A stretch of 64,000 nt of DNA, taken from Brassica napus. Its lineage: Eukaryota > Streptophyta > Magnoliopsida > Brassicales > Brassicaceae. Position 1 is the stretch's first letter, and each line of letters opens with the position of its first letter. The translations under genes and the position numbers were made by a program. This document shows positions 48,584-59,215 of this stretch, piece by piece. The notes below the pieces were generated by a model. It was not told where the DNA came from. It did no database searches and worked only from the letters and a program-made list of their open reading frames with translations. The stretch lies in contig NC_063450.1 of the NCBI RefSeq assembly GCF_020379485.1, positions 50,062,681-50,126,680 of the forward strand. Reading direction: 5' to 3'.

Positions 48584-49393
48584 ATTCGTGTGTAAATAGA
48601 GTAAGAGGGAGGATGAAGATATGGAGTAAATGAAGAGGAAGATGACTGCTTGTATTTATAGTTTAAATCCTGCCAACAGACCGAGGAAATTCCGACGGAA
48701 TTCCGACTCCAACGGCTAGTTCGTCGGAATTTCCTCGGAATTTTGTAAAATCCCCCAACGGCTCTCCAACGGTTATAATATTTCCTCGGAATTCATCGGT
48801 GTTTTCCGAGGAACACATTTTTCCTCAGAATTTCCTCGGAATATTCCGACGGATTGATATTTCCTCGGGATTCCGTCGGTATATTCCGAGGAAACCAAAT
48901 TTTGTGTTTCCTCGGAATTTCCTCAGAAATTCCTCGGGATATTCCGAGGATTTCATTTTCCGTCGGAATGTCCGTCAGAATACCACTGTTTTCTTGTAGT
49001 GAATAGCCCCTTCATTTTTTATGAGTCCACTCTTAAAATAAAAATCTGAAGGGATAATTCTCCAATGGTGACCTTCAAATTTTTTCTCTTAAAAATTTAT
49101 ATTTTACAATTCTTTCATCAATTTCAGTAATAGTTCATTATAGTCATTAAAATTTTATAAATTAACAATAAACTCATTAATATATGGTATTGACATAATT
49201 AGTAAACATATTTAATTATAACATCAAATTACTTATAATAAAAGATAAAAACATTAACACATAAAATTACATATAATAATAAAACATAAACAATTCAAAT
49301 TACAATATATATATATATATATAATGCAAAACTAATCAATACGATTATTTCCATAATGCTCCCAAATATGCTCAATCAAAGCATTTTAAGTGA

Positions 49394-49960
49394 TTAATGA
49401 GCTTCCTTATTTTTTATTCGAAGATTACGTGCTAAAAATTGTTGAAAACGCATATCTTCGTTTATGGCCATCTCAACTTTTATTGGCGGCGCCGGTCTTG
49501 CATCTCGAATCGGTGCGTTGATATCTCGTTCATCTTCAATTATCATGTTATGCATATAATACATGAAGTCGTTATATCATGCAATACCTCTTTTTTCCAA
49601 TAACGTGAAGATCCTGCGACGATAGCAAATTTGGCTTGTAGAACTCCAAAAGCTCGTTCAACATCTTTCCGACATGATTCTTGTCTTGCTGCAAACAATT
49701 TTTTCTTTGGCCCTTGGGGATCGCTTATTGTTTGAACAATTGCTGACCATTTAGGATAAATACCATCGGCCAAATAATAACCCATTTTTTATTCTTGACC
49801 TTGAATCGTGTAATTAGTTGTTCGAGCGGTACCTTGAGCAAGTTTGGAAAATAAATTGGAAGAGTTCAGAACATTAATATCGTTGTTGATTCCCGGCATT
49901 CCGAAAAAGGCATGCCATATCTGAAAGAAATGGAGGCTGAAAATAAAATCATGTTGAAAA
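49394..49960 (-). pseudogene. PIF/Harbinger transposase (DDE), C-terminal half, broken
   Basis: Reading on the minus strand from 49960: IWHAFFGMPGINNDINVLN (DDE core segment with the second Asp), LFSKLAQGTARTTNYTIQG, then an in-frame TAA, MGYYLADGIYPKWSAIVQ, KKLFAARQESCRKDVERAFG (region of the catalytic Glu) and LHDITTSCII. There one base is lost near 49556 and the next frame resumes with MHNMIIEDERDINAPIRD, ending at TAA 49394-49396. This is the nuclease of plant PIF/Harbinger transposons. The N-terminal half is absent. One nonsense and one frameshift make it inactive. Confidence 0.85.
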
Positions 49961-49976
49961 TTTAAACTCCATTGAT

Positions 49977-50123
49977 GATATTAACACTCGCCAGTTTATC
50001 CGATCTGAACAAGCAAGAATCATACAAAAAAGAACTCAACAACAACAAACCGAAGAGAATGCTCGAAATTTATATCGAGAATACTTTGGTGATTTTGGAG
50101 GTTCAAGACCAAATTTACCTTAA
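49977..50123 (+). pseudogene. Harbinger companion ORF (Myb/NAM-associated type), C-terminal end
   Basis: A 48-residue tail in one frame: NTRQFIRSEQARIIQKRTQ, a Gln/Glu-rich helix, then LYREYFGDFGGSRPNLP and TAA at 50121-50123. This resembles the end of the second ORF that accompanies Harbinger transposases and helps DNA binding. It converges tail-to-tail region-wise with the transposase remnant. Upstream parts are deleted. Confidence 0.6.
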
Positions 50124-50702
50124 TATTAGTATTGTAATATATATTTCAATGTGTAATATTTTAGCTTATGGATTTACCTGAATATTAGTATTGTAAGATA
50201 TATTTTAATGTGTAATATTTTTGTTTATGTATCTTTTATTATGATGTAAAATATTATGATTGTATTATAATTTTATATTTGTGTAAAATTTTCGAAATAA
50301 ATTATGTGAAATAATATGTTTATATTATATTTTTATTAATATTAGTATATATTGGTATATAACATTTATTAATATATTATTATTTATTTTTTTTTGTTTT
50401 TTACAGCAATATATTATTATTATTTAAAAATAATTTTATAAGACCACAATTATAATATTTAAGTGCTAATATAGTTATAATAGTAGAATGCCAAACAAGA
50501 AATAATAAGTACACAATCATTAAACATATATAAATAGAAGGACTAAAGTGAAAAATAAACAATGTTTTAAAGACCGCTACAGTGCCCTTTCAAATTTGAG
50601 GGTGTACTGTTTACCCCTTTAAAATTTGAAGGGATGAATGGATGTTGGAATACAAAAGCCTTTAAAAAATAAGAAGATAAATGGTTGTTGGAGATGCTCT
50701 AA

Positions 50703-51139
50703 ATATGGACAATGAAAACAAGAACCGAACTAAACCAACCAAAACCAAAAAGAAATTGAATAATCAATTTTACGGTAAACTAACAGAAAAAACTCTGTCA
50801 AAACTTATATTATCTAAACAATTTTCTTTCTCTAATATTTAAAATACTGAAAAACTGAAAGAATTGAATCAAACCAAATAGAATATCAAGTGTTCAGCAT
50901 ATCAATCTAGAAGAGTTTTTCATGATTAAATTAATAAAACTAATTTGAAAAAGAAGAAAATTGAGGAGAGATAAGAGAACATTTCTTTTGAGAGATAAAT
51001 ATGCAGTTACACATTTTTCTGTTAATGCAATTTTATTTGTAGAGTTTAACTGTATTAATTAAACTTGGCCAAATGATAGAAAATCCTTTTTCAAGGAAAA
51101 AAACTCATAACAATTCTGATGTTTTTTTTTTTTTTTTTT
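50703..51139. other. AT-rich spacer
   Basis: No supported feature. Confidence 0.4.
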
Positions 51140-51490
51140 TCTGATGTTATTATTCGCTAACGAAAAACATGTCTCTCAGCTTAGCAATTCTCTCACCTTA
51201 CTATACTGACAATCGTCAGAGTAAAAACAAGACAAAATACGAGGGAAAAAGGAGTGGTAACGTGAAGAAAATGACAAAAATAATAATAATGGTATCTTGA
51301 GAGGAAAGTAAAGCTTGAAATTGACGTAACTCGACAGTGAGAGGGACCAGAAAAGGAAAGGTAGGGACAGTGCTTCCGCTGGCCACAGTTACCGGACCGG
51401 ACCCATCTTTCTGTTTTTGGATCGATCTCTACTAATAATTTAATGATTGTTTCGGTTTTAAACTCTACTTTCGTCAATGTTACGTGTTAT
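51140..51490. repeat. Segment paralogous to 33181-33283 plus 34431-34745
   Basis: Carries the same ordered anchors as the segment 17 kb to the left, on the same strand, without the inserted tandem duplication: TATTCGCTAACG, AAAAACAAGAC, GGAAAGTAAAGCTTGAAA, GGACCCATCTTTCT and a TTTCGGTTTTAAACTCTAC box. The two segments lie on opposite sides of the single CBF gene. Confidence 0.6.
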
Positions 51491-51637
51491 CCGGTTATCC
51501 CTAAACTAGATTACATTCAGAACTGTTGGAAATTTCTGTTGGAAATTTCTAGTATTATAATAGAATTATATTTATAAAATACATTCCTTACATTTTAGAA
51601 ATATTGTTTTTGATAAAAATAAACTATGGATTATATA

Positions 51638-52427
51638 TCTTATATATTAAAACAGAAGTCAGAACTTTGATTCATGTATGATTTTTTAAAAAATATATCT
51701 AATGGACTTATTCCTATAAAATCATGTTACATTTAATTTCTAATCTTATTATTTAAATTTTGGGTCTACCAAAAATTTTTATTGGGCTATTAATAATTGG
51801 ATTTAAAGAATATATGATCTATTGGATTTATAGATACTATAAATTAAAAAGATATAATTTAATGTTGTAATACTATACTTCCATATGTTAAATATTTAAA
51901 TATTTGTCGATGTTAACTTTTAAAATTATAAAGATTTTTCTTAAAATAACAAAAATCATATTATCTAACAATGATTATTTTTTACTACCTTAAACCAGTG
52001 AATTTTTTTTTTAAACTATATAGTTTATTTTAAAAATTAAACAAAAACTAAATACTTAATTATTTACTCGATAATATAAATCTATGAAGCGAAAAATTTA
52101 ATTTTTTAAAAAAATTTCTAAATTTGTGAAATGTTACAATATCTTTGAATATGACAATAAAATAATATTTTACTGATCTTTATATATATAGTTACGATTT
52201 TAATAATGAAATAATAATCCGAAAATATATATATATAAGAAGATACAAATACATATGAAAGTTTGAAACAATCTACTCAATAAAAAAATAGACCGTAAAG
52301 TTATTATGTTTTAAAAATTAATAGACACATATATTATAATATATACCAATTTAGAATTAAAAACAAAATATTTATATAAAAATAAATGAAAACAAAAATA
52401 AACGCGGTTGTGCGGGTCGAGATCTAG
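51638..52427 (+). mobile_element. Helitron-like element, 790 bp
   Basis: Starts TCTTATATATTAAAACAG after an A and ends ACGCGGTTGTGCGGGTCGAG then ATCTAG followed by T. It has the TC...CTAG ends of Helitrons and a degraded GC-rich hairpin, and no coding capacity. Confidence 0.75.
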
Positions 52428-52812
52428 TTACCATTACATATATAGCATATGTAACCAGCATACAAGTTTCTCTCGAGCTTTTCTGCATTTTTCTATTAGG
52501 ATGGATGGGCAACTAATTTCTACCATTTCTCTTTCAACTTGCGTGGACCTCCAGCCCATTTTGGACAGTCAGGACTCAATCAGACCAGCTTTCTTGTGGA
52601 TCCACATAGAATATCTACGATTCTACATTAAGATGATTTTTATCATGGGGTTTATTTTCGTTTAATTGGGAACATGTTTGCACTAGAGTCTTTGTAAGAA
52701 AACTCTAGCCACCTTTTTAATATATTACACCAAATTTTAGCAAAAAAAAAAACTCTTGCACATATATAAACATGTAACTTGAGAAAAAATGAAATACGAC
52801 TTATAAACACTA

Positions 52813-53068
52813 GGGTATGAATGGTGACCAGGGAACGACGAGGAATAATGCATTCCCTAACGTTCCTAAAAAAAATTACCATTCACAAGGAATAATAATT
52901 TCCTCTCATTCCCTTTCATTCCCTTTTTTGTAGAGAATTAAAGAACAAAATTATTCCTTGTCAAATTTGATAAGGAATAACCATTCCTTTTCATTCCTGG
53001 TATTTTATTCCCGTACATTCCTTTTTTATTCGTTCCTCTTGTTTCCCGGATGGTCACCAGTCGGACCC
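52813..53068. mobile_element. MITE with GGGT...ACCC ends, 256 bp
   Basis: GGGTATGAATGGTGACC at the left is matched by the complement of GGTCACCAGTCGGACCC at the right. TA lies on both sides (52811-52812, 53069-53070), as for mariner-like MITEs, although the TIR resembles some hAT ends. The body consists of ATTCC/GGAAT repeats. Confidence 0.65.
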
Positions 53069-53159
53069 TACAACTTTTATATTAAGATTAACTGACTAAA
53101 ATTTTCCGTTTAAGGCCATGTTCGTTTATTTATTCAGACGCTGCATGTGTCGGCCCTGG

Positions 53160-53320
53160 CCTAAAACAGATAAAACATCTGTTTTATGCATCAAACTAGA
53201 CTAAATATTAAAAAGCACCACAACCTTTAAAACATGCTTGTATATATTCCATTGATTGTGTATCACTCTATTGAGTGTTAGATACTAGGTTCTAAACAGA
53301 TAAAACATCTGTTTTAGCAT
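53160..53320. repeat. Two copies of a perfect hairpin
   Basis: AAACAGATAAAACATCTGTTTTA occurs near 53164 and again near 53296. Each forms an 8-bp stem with a short loop. They may belong to a small transposon whose ends I cannot fix. Confidence 0.6.
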
Positions 53321-53483
53321 TCAATTGTTGTTCGTTTGGACACTATTGATCAACATCTTTAATATCTTGAATATCTCGATATTTTGAGATGCTAAAAAGT
53401 ACAAAAGATCTAAATACACTTAGTAAAATATAAAAATAACTAATTAGATATTATAATTATTATATAATATTTTTGATAGAGAA

Positions 53484-54745
53484 ATTGCATTTTCCCGTCA
53501 AAACCCAAAAACGTGTTTTCCTGCTGAAATCCAAAAAGACATTCCCGCAGAATTCCAAAAATGTGTTATCCCGCTAAAACGCAAAAATGTGTTTTTCTGT
53601 CAAAACCCAAAACACGTTTTTCCGCTAAAATCCAAATATGCACTTTCCCGCCAAAACCCGAAAAACGCGTTTTCTTGCCAAAACCCAAAAACGCGTTTTC
53701 TCACAAAAAAAAAAACGTTTTCCCCTGAAACCAATGTTTTTAAACCTGACCCGGACACTGAACCGGACGACTTACAGGGTTGTTGGGTCACTGGGTCGAC
53801 CGCGGGTGAACCGCGGGTTAATAAAAAAATTAATTTTATTATATAATAATATATCAGCTATGTAAATAAAAATATAGAAACTAAAGTTTAATATTTTGTA
53901 AATTTTTTTTAAGAAAGTAAAATAATAGTTTGGATATGTATATATTTTATGTTTAAAAACATTTAGAAAATACTTAACTTTAGTTTTTATACTTTTATTT
54001 ACATATCTGATATATTATTATATAATAAAAATAGTTTAAACTATTTAAAATTTTCTCTAACAAAGATGTATGACATCTAAAAAAATCAAGACATAAAATT
54101 TATAAATATTTAAATATGTAATGTGAATAATAAATTAAACTTCAAATACAAAATAAACTAAAAGTAAAAGATCATTGTAATAAATTGTCAATAACGAAAA
54201 TAAACTAACACAAAATCACATCAACTAATTTTGGTTCAGGTGGCATAGTGAAATCTTCATCAAAATCTAAAAATTACAAATATTAAATTGAAAAGAGAAA
54301 ACCTAACTTTTTTTTTAATCATCACCTAATTTCTTAATTGGAAATTTATAATATAAAACATAATCTAAAAACATAATTAAAAACTAAAAAAAAAAATTAA
54401 AGTTATTTATTGGTTCAACCGGTATCGGGTTCCGGGTTTTACTGGGTTTTTACGGGTTTTTGCGGATTTCTAAATATTGTGAAAAACCCAAACTGGATTT
54501 TTTTCTGGGTCACCGGGTTTACCGGTTCAACCGCGGATCCGGGTCGGTTTTCAAAACACTGCCTGAAACCCAAAAGAAAAGCATTTTCACGCAGAAACCC
54601 GAAAATGTGTTTTTCCGCATAAACCCGAAAATGCGTTTTTCCGCCGAAATCCGGAAAACATGTTTTCCCGCTAAAATAAGAAAATGTGTTTTCCTACCAA
54701 CACCCGAATTGTATGTTTTGGTCAAAATATCAAAACTAACTTTCT
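53484..54745. repeat. Minisatellite split by a hAT-like insertion
   Basis: Imperfect units of about 29-31 bp of the form AAAACGCGTTTTCCCGCCA + AAACCC occur before (53484-53731, about eight units) and after (54562-54745, about six units) the inserted element. Unit boundaries are irregular and the units have diverged, so this is an old array, not CRISPR. Confidence 0.8.
53732..54561. mobile_element. hAT-like non-autonomous element, 830 bp
   Basis: Starts CAATGTTTTTAAACCTGACC and ends with the inverse GGTCGGTTTTCAAAACACTG, so the termini are CARTGTTTT inverted repeats. An 8-bp target duplication CCTGAAAC flanks it (53724-53731 and 54562-54569), as hAT elements make. GC-rich arms with ACCGGGTT-type motifs surround an AT-rich non-coding interior. 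Confidence 0.85.
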
Positions 54746-55140
54746 TATCAAAATCCGCAAAATCATCTTTTTTGCAAAAAAAAAAAAAGCAAAATAATTT
54801 ATTTGAATATTGTAATCAGTTCATTATTAAAAATAAAATCATTAATTTTTAGTCATTTTAAATACTAGTATTCAAATACTATTATGAAATTAAAAAAAAC
54901 AAATAACTTAACATCCAGATGTTGCATCTGGTTGTATTGTATGGTGTTTTTTTAATGCTGTAATAAGTTGCTAAGCAACATGCAATATCATTACCAAAAA
55001 AATAAAATAAAACTTTGTTCGATATAAAAATGTTATGTTTCTACTGGGCTTTTGGTGGAGTGTTTAACAAATCGGCCCATAGCTAACAATTTATACAAAT
55101 TTGCTTTCATTTCCCAACATTATTTTAAAGTCCGTTGAAC
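54746..55140. other. Spacer before the SR gene
   Basis: No supported feature; a possible TATA (ACTATATAAAAAA) lies near 55139. Confidence 0.4.
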
Positions 55141-55637
55141 TATATAAAAAATATCTGTTTCAAACGTAAAAGTCATATCTCCTAACTACCCTGTTTCATC
55201 TCACACAAAATATCTTGAGAGCTTTCAACTAGTTCGTTTTCATCACTTCCACAGGTAAATTGATCTAGGATCTGATGTGTTTACTCTTACGGTTTTTGTT
55301 TGTTTGTTTGTTTGTTATTAGTTGAGTCTTTTTAAGAACCTCTTTGCTTGTTATTAGATCTTTGTCCGTTTGAATTCTGATATTAGGTCATTAATTGTCT
55401 GGATTTGAGCTCAAATATCTGTAAAAAAAAAAGATTTTGAGTCTTGGTTGATTCAGTCTCAAGCTGTGTTCACGGTCTGCCATAGATGTCGTAGTTAGTG
55501 ATTATTCACAAAAAAAGTCAACACTTGCAAGTCCGTTTATTGTGATGGCTTATGTATATAGTACATACACTGTGTTGAGTGTTCAGTTTAGGAAGCCTCG
55601 TGAACCTCCTTTTATGCTGTGATTGTGTAGTAAAATC

Positions 55638-56935
55638 ATGAAGCCAGTCTTCTGTGGGAACTTTGAGTATGATGCGCGTGAGGGTGATCTTGAGCGGCTC
55701 TTCGGGAAACATGGCAAAGTTGATAGGGTCGATATGAAAGCTGGTAAGCTCTTTTATATGTTCTGCCTTTTAAATACATGTTATTTTTTTTTTTATCTTT
55801 GTGGTTGACCTCGATGAACAAGCAGTACCATACTCAGCATTTTCTTTGACGCATGATGTTTTGATCTTGGGATTGCCATACTCCCACCAGTCCATGAATG
55901 AGACCATAAGAAAATCCATCTCATTGTCCCCCCAAAACGAGTCACTGCAATGGAGAAGGCACTCTGTTGTTCCTTGGCATATTAATTCCATAATGCAAGG
56001 TCTGTAACTGCTTCACTGTACAAATAATCTGTCCTACTAGTTAAGTAAAGTCTAATTGTCAGCGACACTCCTTGAGTTTGAGATCATACACAGCTCTCTG
56101 CCCGGGAAAACAGTTGGAGGCTGGTAGGACACCAATCCACAAACTGAATGGTTCGTTTTGTCTTCATGGTTGCAACCGCAGCTCTTTGGGAGCAACATAC
56201 ATTAGACTACAAGCCATGTATTTTCGCTGTGTATGTCGCCTGTGGTGAGGCGATAAGGTCCTTGCCAAGCGCCATGGCTGGCGGCAAAAGCGAGCGCTAT
56301 TTTTGTTCAGGTTTTGCTTTCGAGTACATTGATAACGAAAGGGATGCTGAAGATGCAATCCAAGGCCTTGACCGTATTGAATTTGGGCGTAAAGGACGCA
56401 GACTCCGTGTTGAGTGGACAAAGGTAGGACATTGACCTCAGTGATTATTTTCTTTCCAGATTTAGTTATAAAGTTCAACATATAACCTTGATGATTCTGT
56501 GTATAATAGGGTGAACGTGGAGGTGATAGAAGATCTGGCGGTGGTGATTCAAGGATATCCTCATCCAGCATGAGACCTTCCAAGGCTCTCTTTGTGATTA
56601 ACTTCGACGCCGAGAACACAAGGACACGGGATCTAGAGAGACACTTTGAGCCGTATGGCAAAATTGTAAACGTTAGAATCAGGAGAAACTTTGTGTTTGT
56701 CCAGTACGAGGAGCACGAGGATGCCACGAGAGCACTGGCTGCTACTAATAACTTGTTAGGTTTTGTTCCTTGTCAAGTTCATTAACCAAATGCTTTCATT
56801 ACTATCTTCATGTGTTGTTTTCAATTCAGTAAGCTGATGGATAAGGTGATCTCGGTTGGACACAGTCCTGAGAGACGCCCTGAATGGAGAAGGCGGTCAC
56901 CTAGTCCTTGCAAAGAGAAAAAGAGGAAGCCCTGA
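55638..56935 (+). CDS. RS40/RS41-like SR splicing factor, frame lost in RS tail
   Basis: Plant RS-type SR proteins bind pre-mRNA in the nucleus and guide splice-site choice. Exons 55638-55743, 56311-56423, 56510-56754 and 56830-56935 join in frame to 189 residues. RRM1 has RNP2 VFCGNF and RNP1 [11 protein letters not shown]2 has LFVINF and NFVFVQYE; the linker is [12 protein letters not shown]. After KLMDKVISV about a dozen residues usual in the family are missing, then [16 protein letters not shown], and the frame hits TGA at 56933. The next frame (to stop 57192-57194) still reads as an RS tail ([40 protein letters not shown]), and ends in another frame break near 57165. The donor after exon 3 (TT|GTTAGG) is weak. 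A leader intron (55255-55630) and the long 567-bp first coding intron match family habit. It may express a truncated protein or be decaying. Confidence 0.75.
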
Positions 56936-57194
56936 CTATGGCAGAGGGGGTAGTCCGGTTGCTGCATACAGAAAGGAGCGAACAAGTCCTGGTTATGGGA
57001 GAAGACGTAGCCCAAGTCCTCCTTACAAGAGATCAAGGCGTGGCAGTCCGGAGTATGGTGAGAGCCCGAGGAGGAGGGAGAGGAACAGTCGTAGTCCTGA
57101 CAACAAGAGAAAGACGTTGAAGAAGGAAAGCCCAAGTGGTGAAGTGGAAAGCCCAACTGAAAGGAGGGGGAGATGGAGGCTACAATGGTGCTGA
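56936..57194 (+). pseudogene. Out-of-frame RS domain of the SR gene
   Basis: Continuation of the SR gene in a different frame: Arg/Ser-Pro repeats with TSPGYGRRRSPSPPYK and SPRRRERNSRSP, followed by LKKESPSGEVESPTERRG and then unrelated residues before a stop. The expected final part of the family (Gly-rich DGGYNGAE motif) is seen in yet another frame near 57168-57195. Shown separately because normal reading stops at 56935. Confidence 0.7.
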
Positions 57195-58295
57195 AGCTGT
57201 ATAGTAGTGATGTAGCGTACATCCTTATTCCTCTATGCTTTGGTTTCCCTTTTGTTTTGTTTTAGATAAACATTAGTTTTCCTTAATAGATTATGATTAA
57301 GACTTAGGATAAAAGATTAGATTCTAATCCCTAAGGACTTAGGACTTTTCACCTTGTTATATATAGTGATCTCTTGATTTGTAAAAGACACAACTTGATT
57401 ATTAAAATTTATAAAACTTAGAATTTTGTGTTAAACAACTCTTGAATCTTTACTTCTGGTATTCTATAAGAATTCAACGGTATTAAAAAGGCTAAGATAA
57501 CGGATATTCTGAGAATTCAACGTTACCTTCGCATTATCGGTTACTAACGGTATTTCCGCTCCGTCAGGTAGTCAAACTCTGTGTCCTCTTTGGTTTGAAT
57601 TTTTGTCTTGTTATACATTAACCAACCTCTCGGTTCTCTTTCACTGTCGGATTGAAAACTATGTTTTGTGTGATAAAATGTGCCATGTTGCGGGATTTAC
57701 TGTTCAAACATGTATACAAATGATTGGTTTCATTATGGTCAAACAGATAATGAGTAAGAACAAGGCTTTTCAGTCAGAGAATTTCCTCCGAATTCGTTGA
57801 CTGGTGTATCTTCTCTAATTCAACTGCCTCTAGCACTCCTCTTGTCACATTGGGCGTAGACTTCTTCTTTTTGACCTTTTAAGCTGATAACATAATAATT
57901 ATTGGAATGACACCTTTGTAGTTTTATATCGTTTACTTTTCTCGGACCAGAGGCGATTGAAGAAGAAAAGACTTCAGTTATTGTTTTGTTTTGTGTTTAT
58001 TGGACCGTGTAATGCTTCTCCGTTGCAGCTTTCGAACGCGACGACAAAGGTAATTAATGCTTCTCCTGTTGCATCAAAGTAGGGAGTACCTCTCATTGAC
58101 AAACAAAGCAGAATGAGTTAATGAGTTGAATGTGTAAATGAAATTATGTAGGGAGGACCAATGACTCGACTTTGGTCTTTCATGTCTTGAACGACATTCA
58201 GACAACGTTCTGATTAGGCGATTGGTCCCAAAAGCCTTTTCTGGAGTTATGTAAGCGAAAATATACCGTGACCTATGTTATATGGAACCAGAAGC
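57195..58295. other. Downstream region of the SR gene
   Basis: 57245-57575 has LTR-like features (TATATATA, A-rich run, ending TTTCCGCTCCGTCA) and might be a solo LTR, but termini and duplication are not established. The remainder shows no gene. Confidence 0.35.
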
Positions 58296-59215
58296 TGATA
58301 GGTTGCACGGGTACTCCAAGTTGGTGCCGTCTCACGTATCGGGTTCGTCTGGGGGACGGGGACGTCTCGGGTACGCCTAGGAAACGTCCTCAATATGTGT
58401 GAGGTGAACCCGGGACGTCAAGACTCATCGGGTACGGGCTTGGTCGGAGAAGGAGACGTTCCAGAAACGTTTCTGCAGAAAATAGACGTATCCATCTGAA
58501 TTTTTGTGTTATAAGAAGTGTAAAAAATTAAACCATATATGTTTTTAACCTTTAATATGTTTATTCTATTGATTTTGAAAAGATCAAAAGTTGTAATTAA
58601 AAAAAAAAAAGTGTCTCTGTCTCTTCGATTCTTCCATTTTCACTTTAGTCTCTTGCACTTTCATCTTTTTTCTTTTTGAAACTCAAGTCTCGACCATATC
58701 TCTCTCTGTGATATATCAGCAACAGAACACATACGCACTTTTCTTCCCTTGTCTCTTTGTTGTTTATATCAGAAGCAAACATGTAAGCATTTTCTTTACC
58801 TTCTTCTTGTATTCTTATCTTACGAAAATAATTCATATACAATGTTTTTGTGTTTTTTATACAAAGATGTGACTGTCAGTTTATATGTATCATATATTTT
58901 TTTAGCTTATTCTGTTGCTGTTTAGTATTTTGATCAAGTGTGTTTTCTGTTGTTTCTGTTGTTGTCTAGTATTTTTATCAAGTGTGTTTGCTATTGTTTC
59001 TGTTGATGTCTAGTATTTTGATTAAGTGTGTTTACTGCCGTTAAAACTTATGTTTCAGATTTTAACATTTTGACTTATGGATATTTTTATATTTTCTTAT
59101 AATATGGTCGTCGTTTCTATGCCTTACCCGTATGTACAAATTTTAAATTTGACGTTTCCCGTCCCCGCTCCCGTCCCAGTTTTCGGTCCCCGTCCCGGTC
59201 CCGGGCTGCTTGGAA
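58296..59215. mobile_element. Probable TIR element with GC-rich ends
   Basis: The left edge (GCACGGGTACTCCAAGTTGG, then GGGGGACGGGGACG) is roughly the inverse of the right edge (GTCCCCGTCCCGGTCCCGGG, then CTGCTTGGAAAC). The arms are about 150 and 80 bp, and the middle is AT-rich and non-coding. The ends are degenerate and I find no clear target duplication. Confidence 0.4.

Larger units (their letters stand above)
43088..49001 (-). mobile_element. CACTA element 2, complete ends, carries foreign ORF
   Basis: Left end CACTACAAGGAAAC at 43088, right end GTTTTCTTGTAGTG at 49001, with target duplication AAT on both sides (43085-43087, 49002-49004). Sub-terminal TCCTCGGAAT-type motifs and GATCGATC repeats (45189-45700) match the element at 1849-4517. 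Remains of CACTA genes lie on the minus strand: a TNP2-type start near the right end and a Ptta-type coiled-coil tail near the left end. Between them lies an Athila-like ORF1 on the plus strand. The catalytic transposase is missing, so it is non-autonomous. Confidence 0.93.
43075..50699 (-). mobile_element. PIF/Harbinger element interrupted by CACTA 2
   Basis: The left end GAAAATCTCCAAT starts at 43075 after TAA (43072-43074). The right end ATTGG-like ...GTTGGAGATGCTC stops at 50699 and is followed by TAA (50700-50702). The matching termini and TAA duplication define a Harbinger element of about 1.7 kb once the 5.9-kb CACTA inserted 13 bp inside its left end is removed. It carries a broken transposase (minus strand) and the tail of the companion Myb-like ORF (plus strand), the usual divergent-to-convergent two-gene layout. 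Confidence 0.82.

Noticed and set aside
53484..54745. Regularly spaced repeats resembling a CRISPR array
   Set aside because: Units are imperfect, lack unique spacers, and the context is a plant nuclear genome with a hAT insertion.
56164..56727. 187-residue minus-strand frame
   Set aside because: Antisense to SR exons 2-3 and the first intron; the plus-strand RRM reading is clearly the real one.
57245..57575. Possible solo LTR after the SR gene
   Set aside because: LTR-like composition only; I could not fix TG/CA ends or a target duplication.
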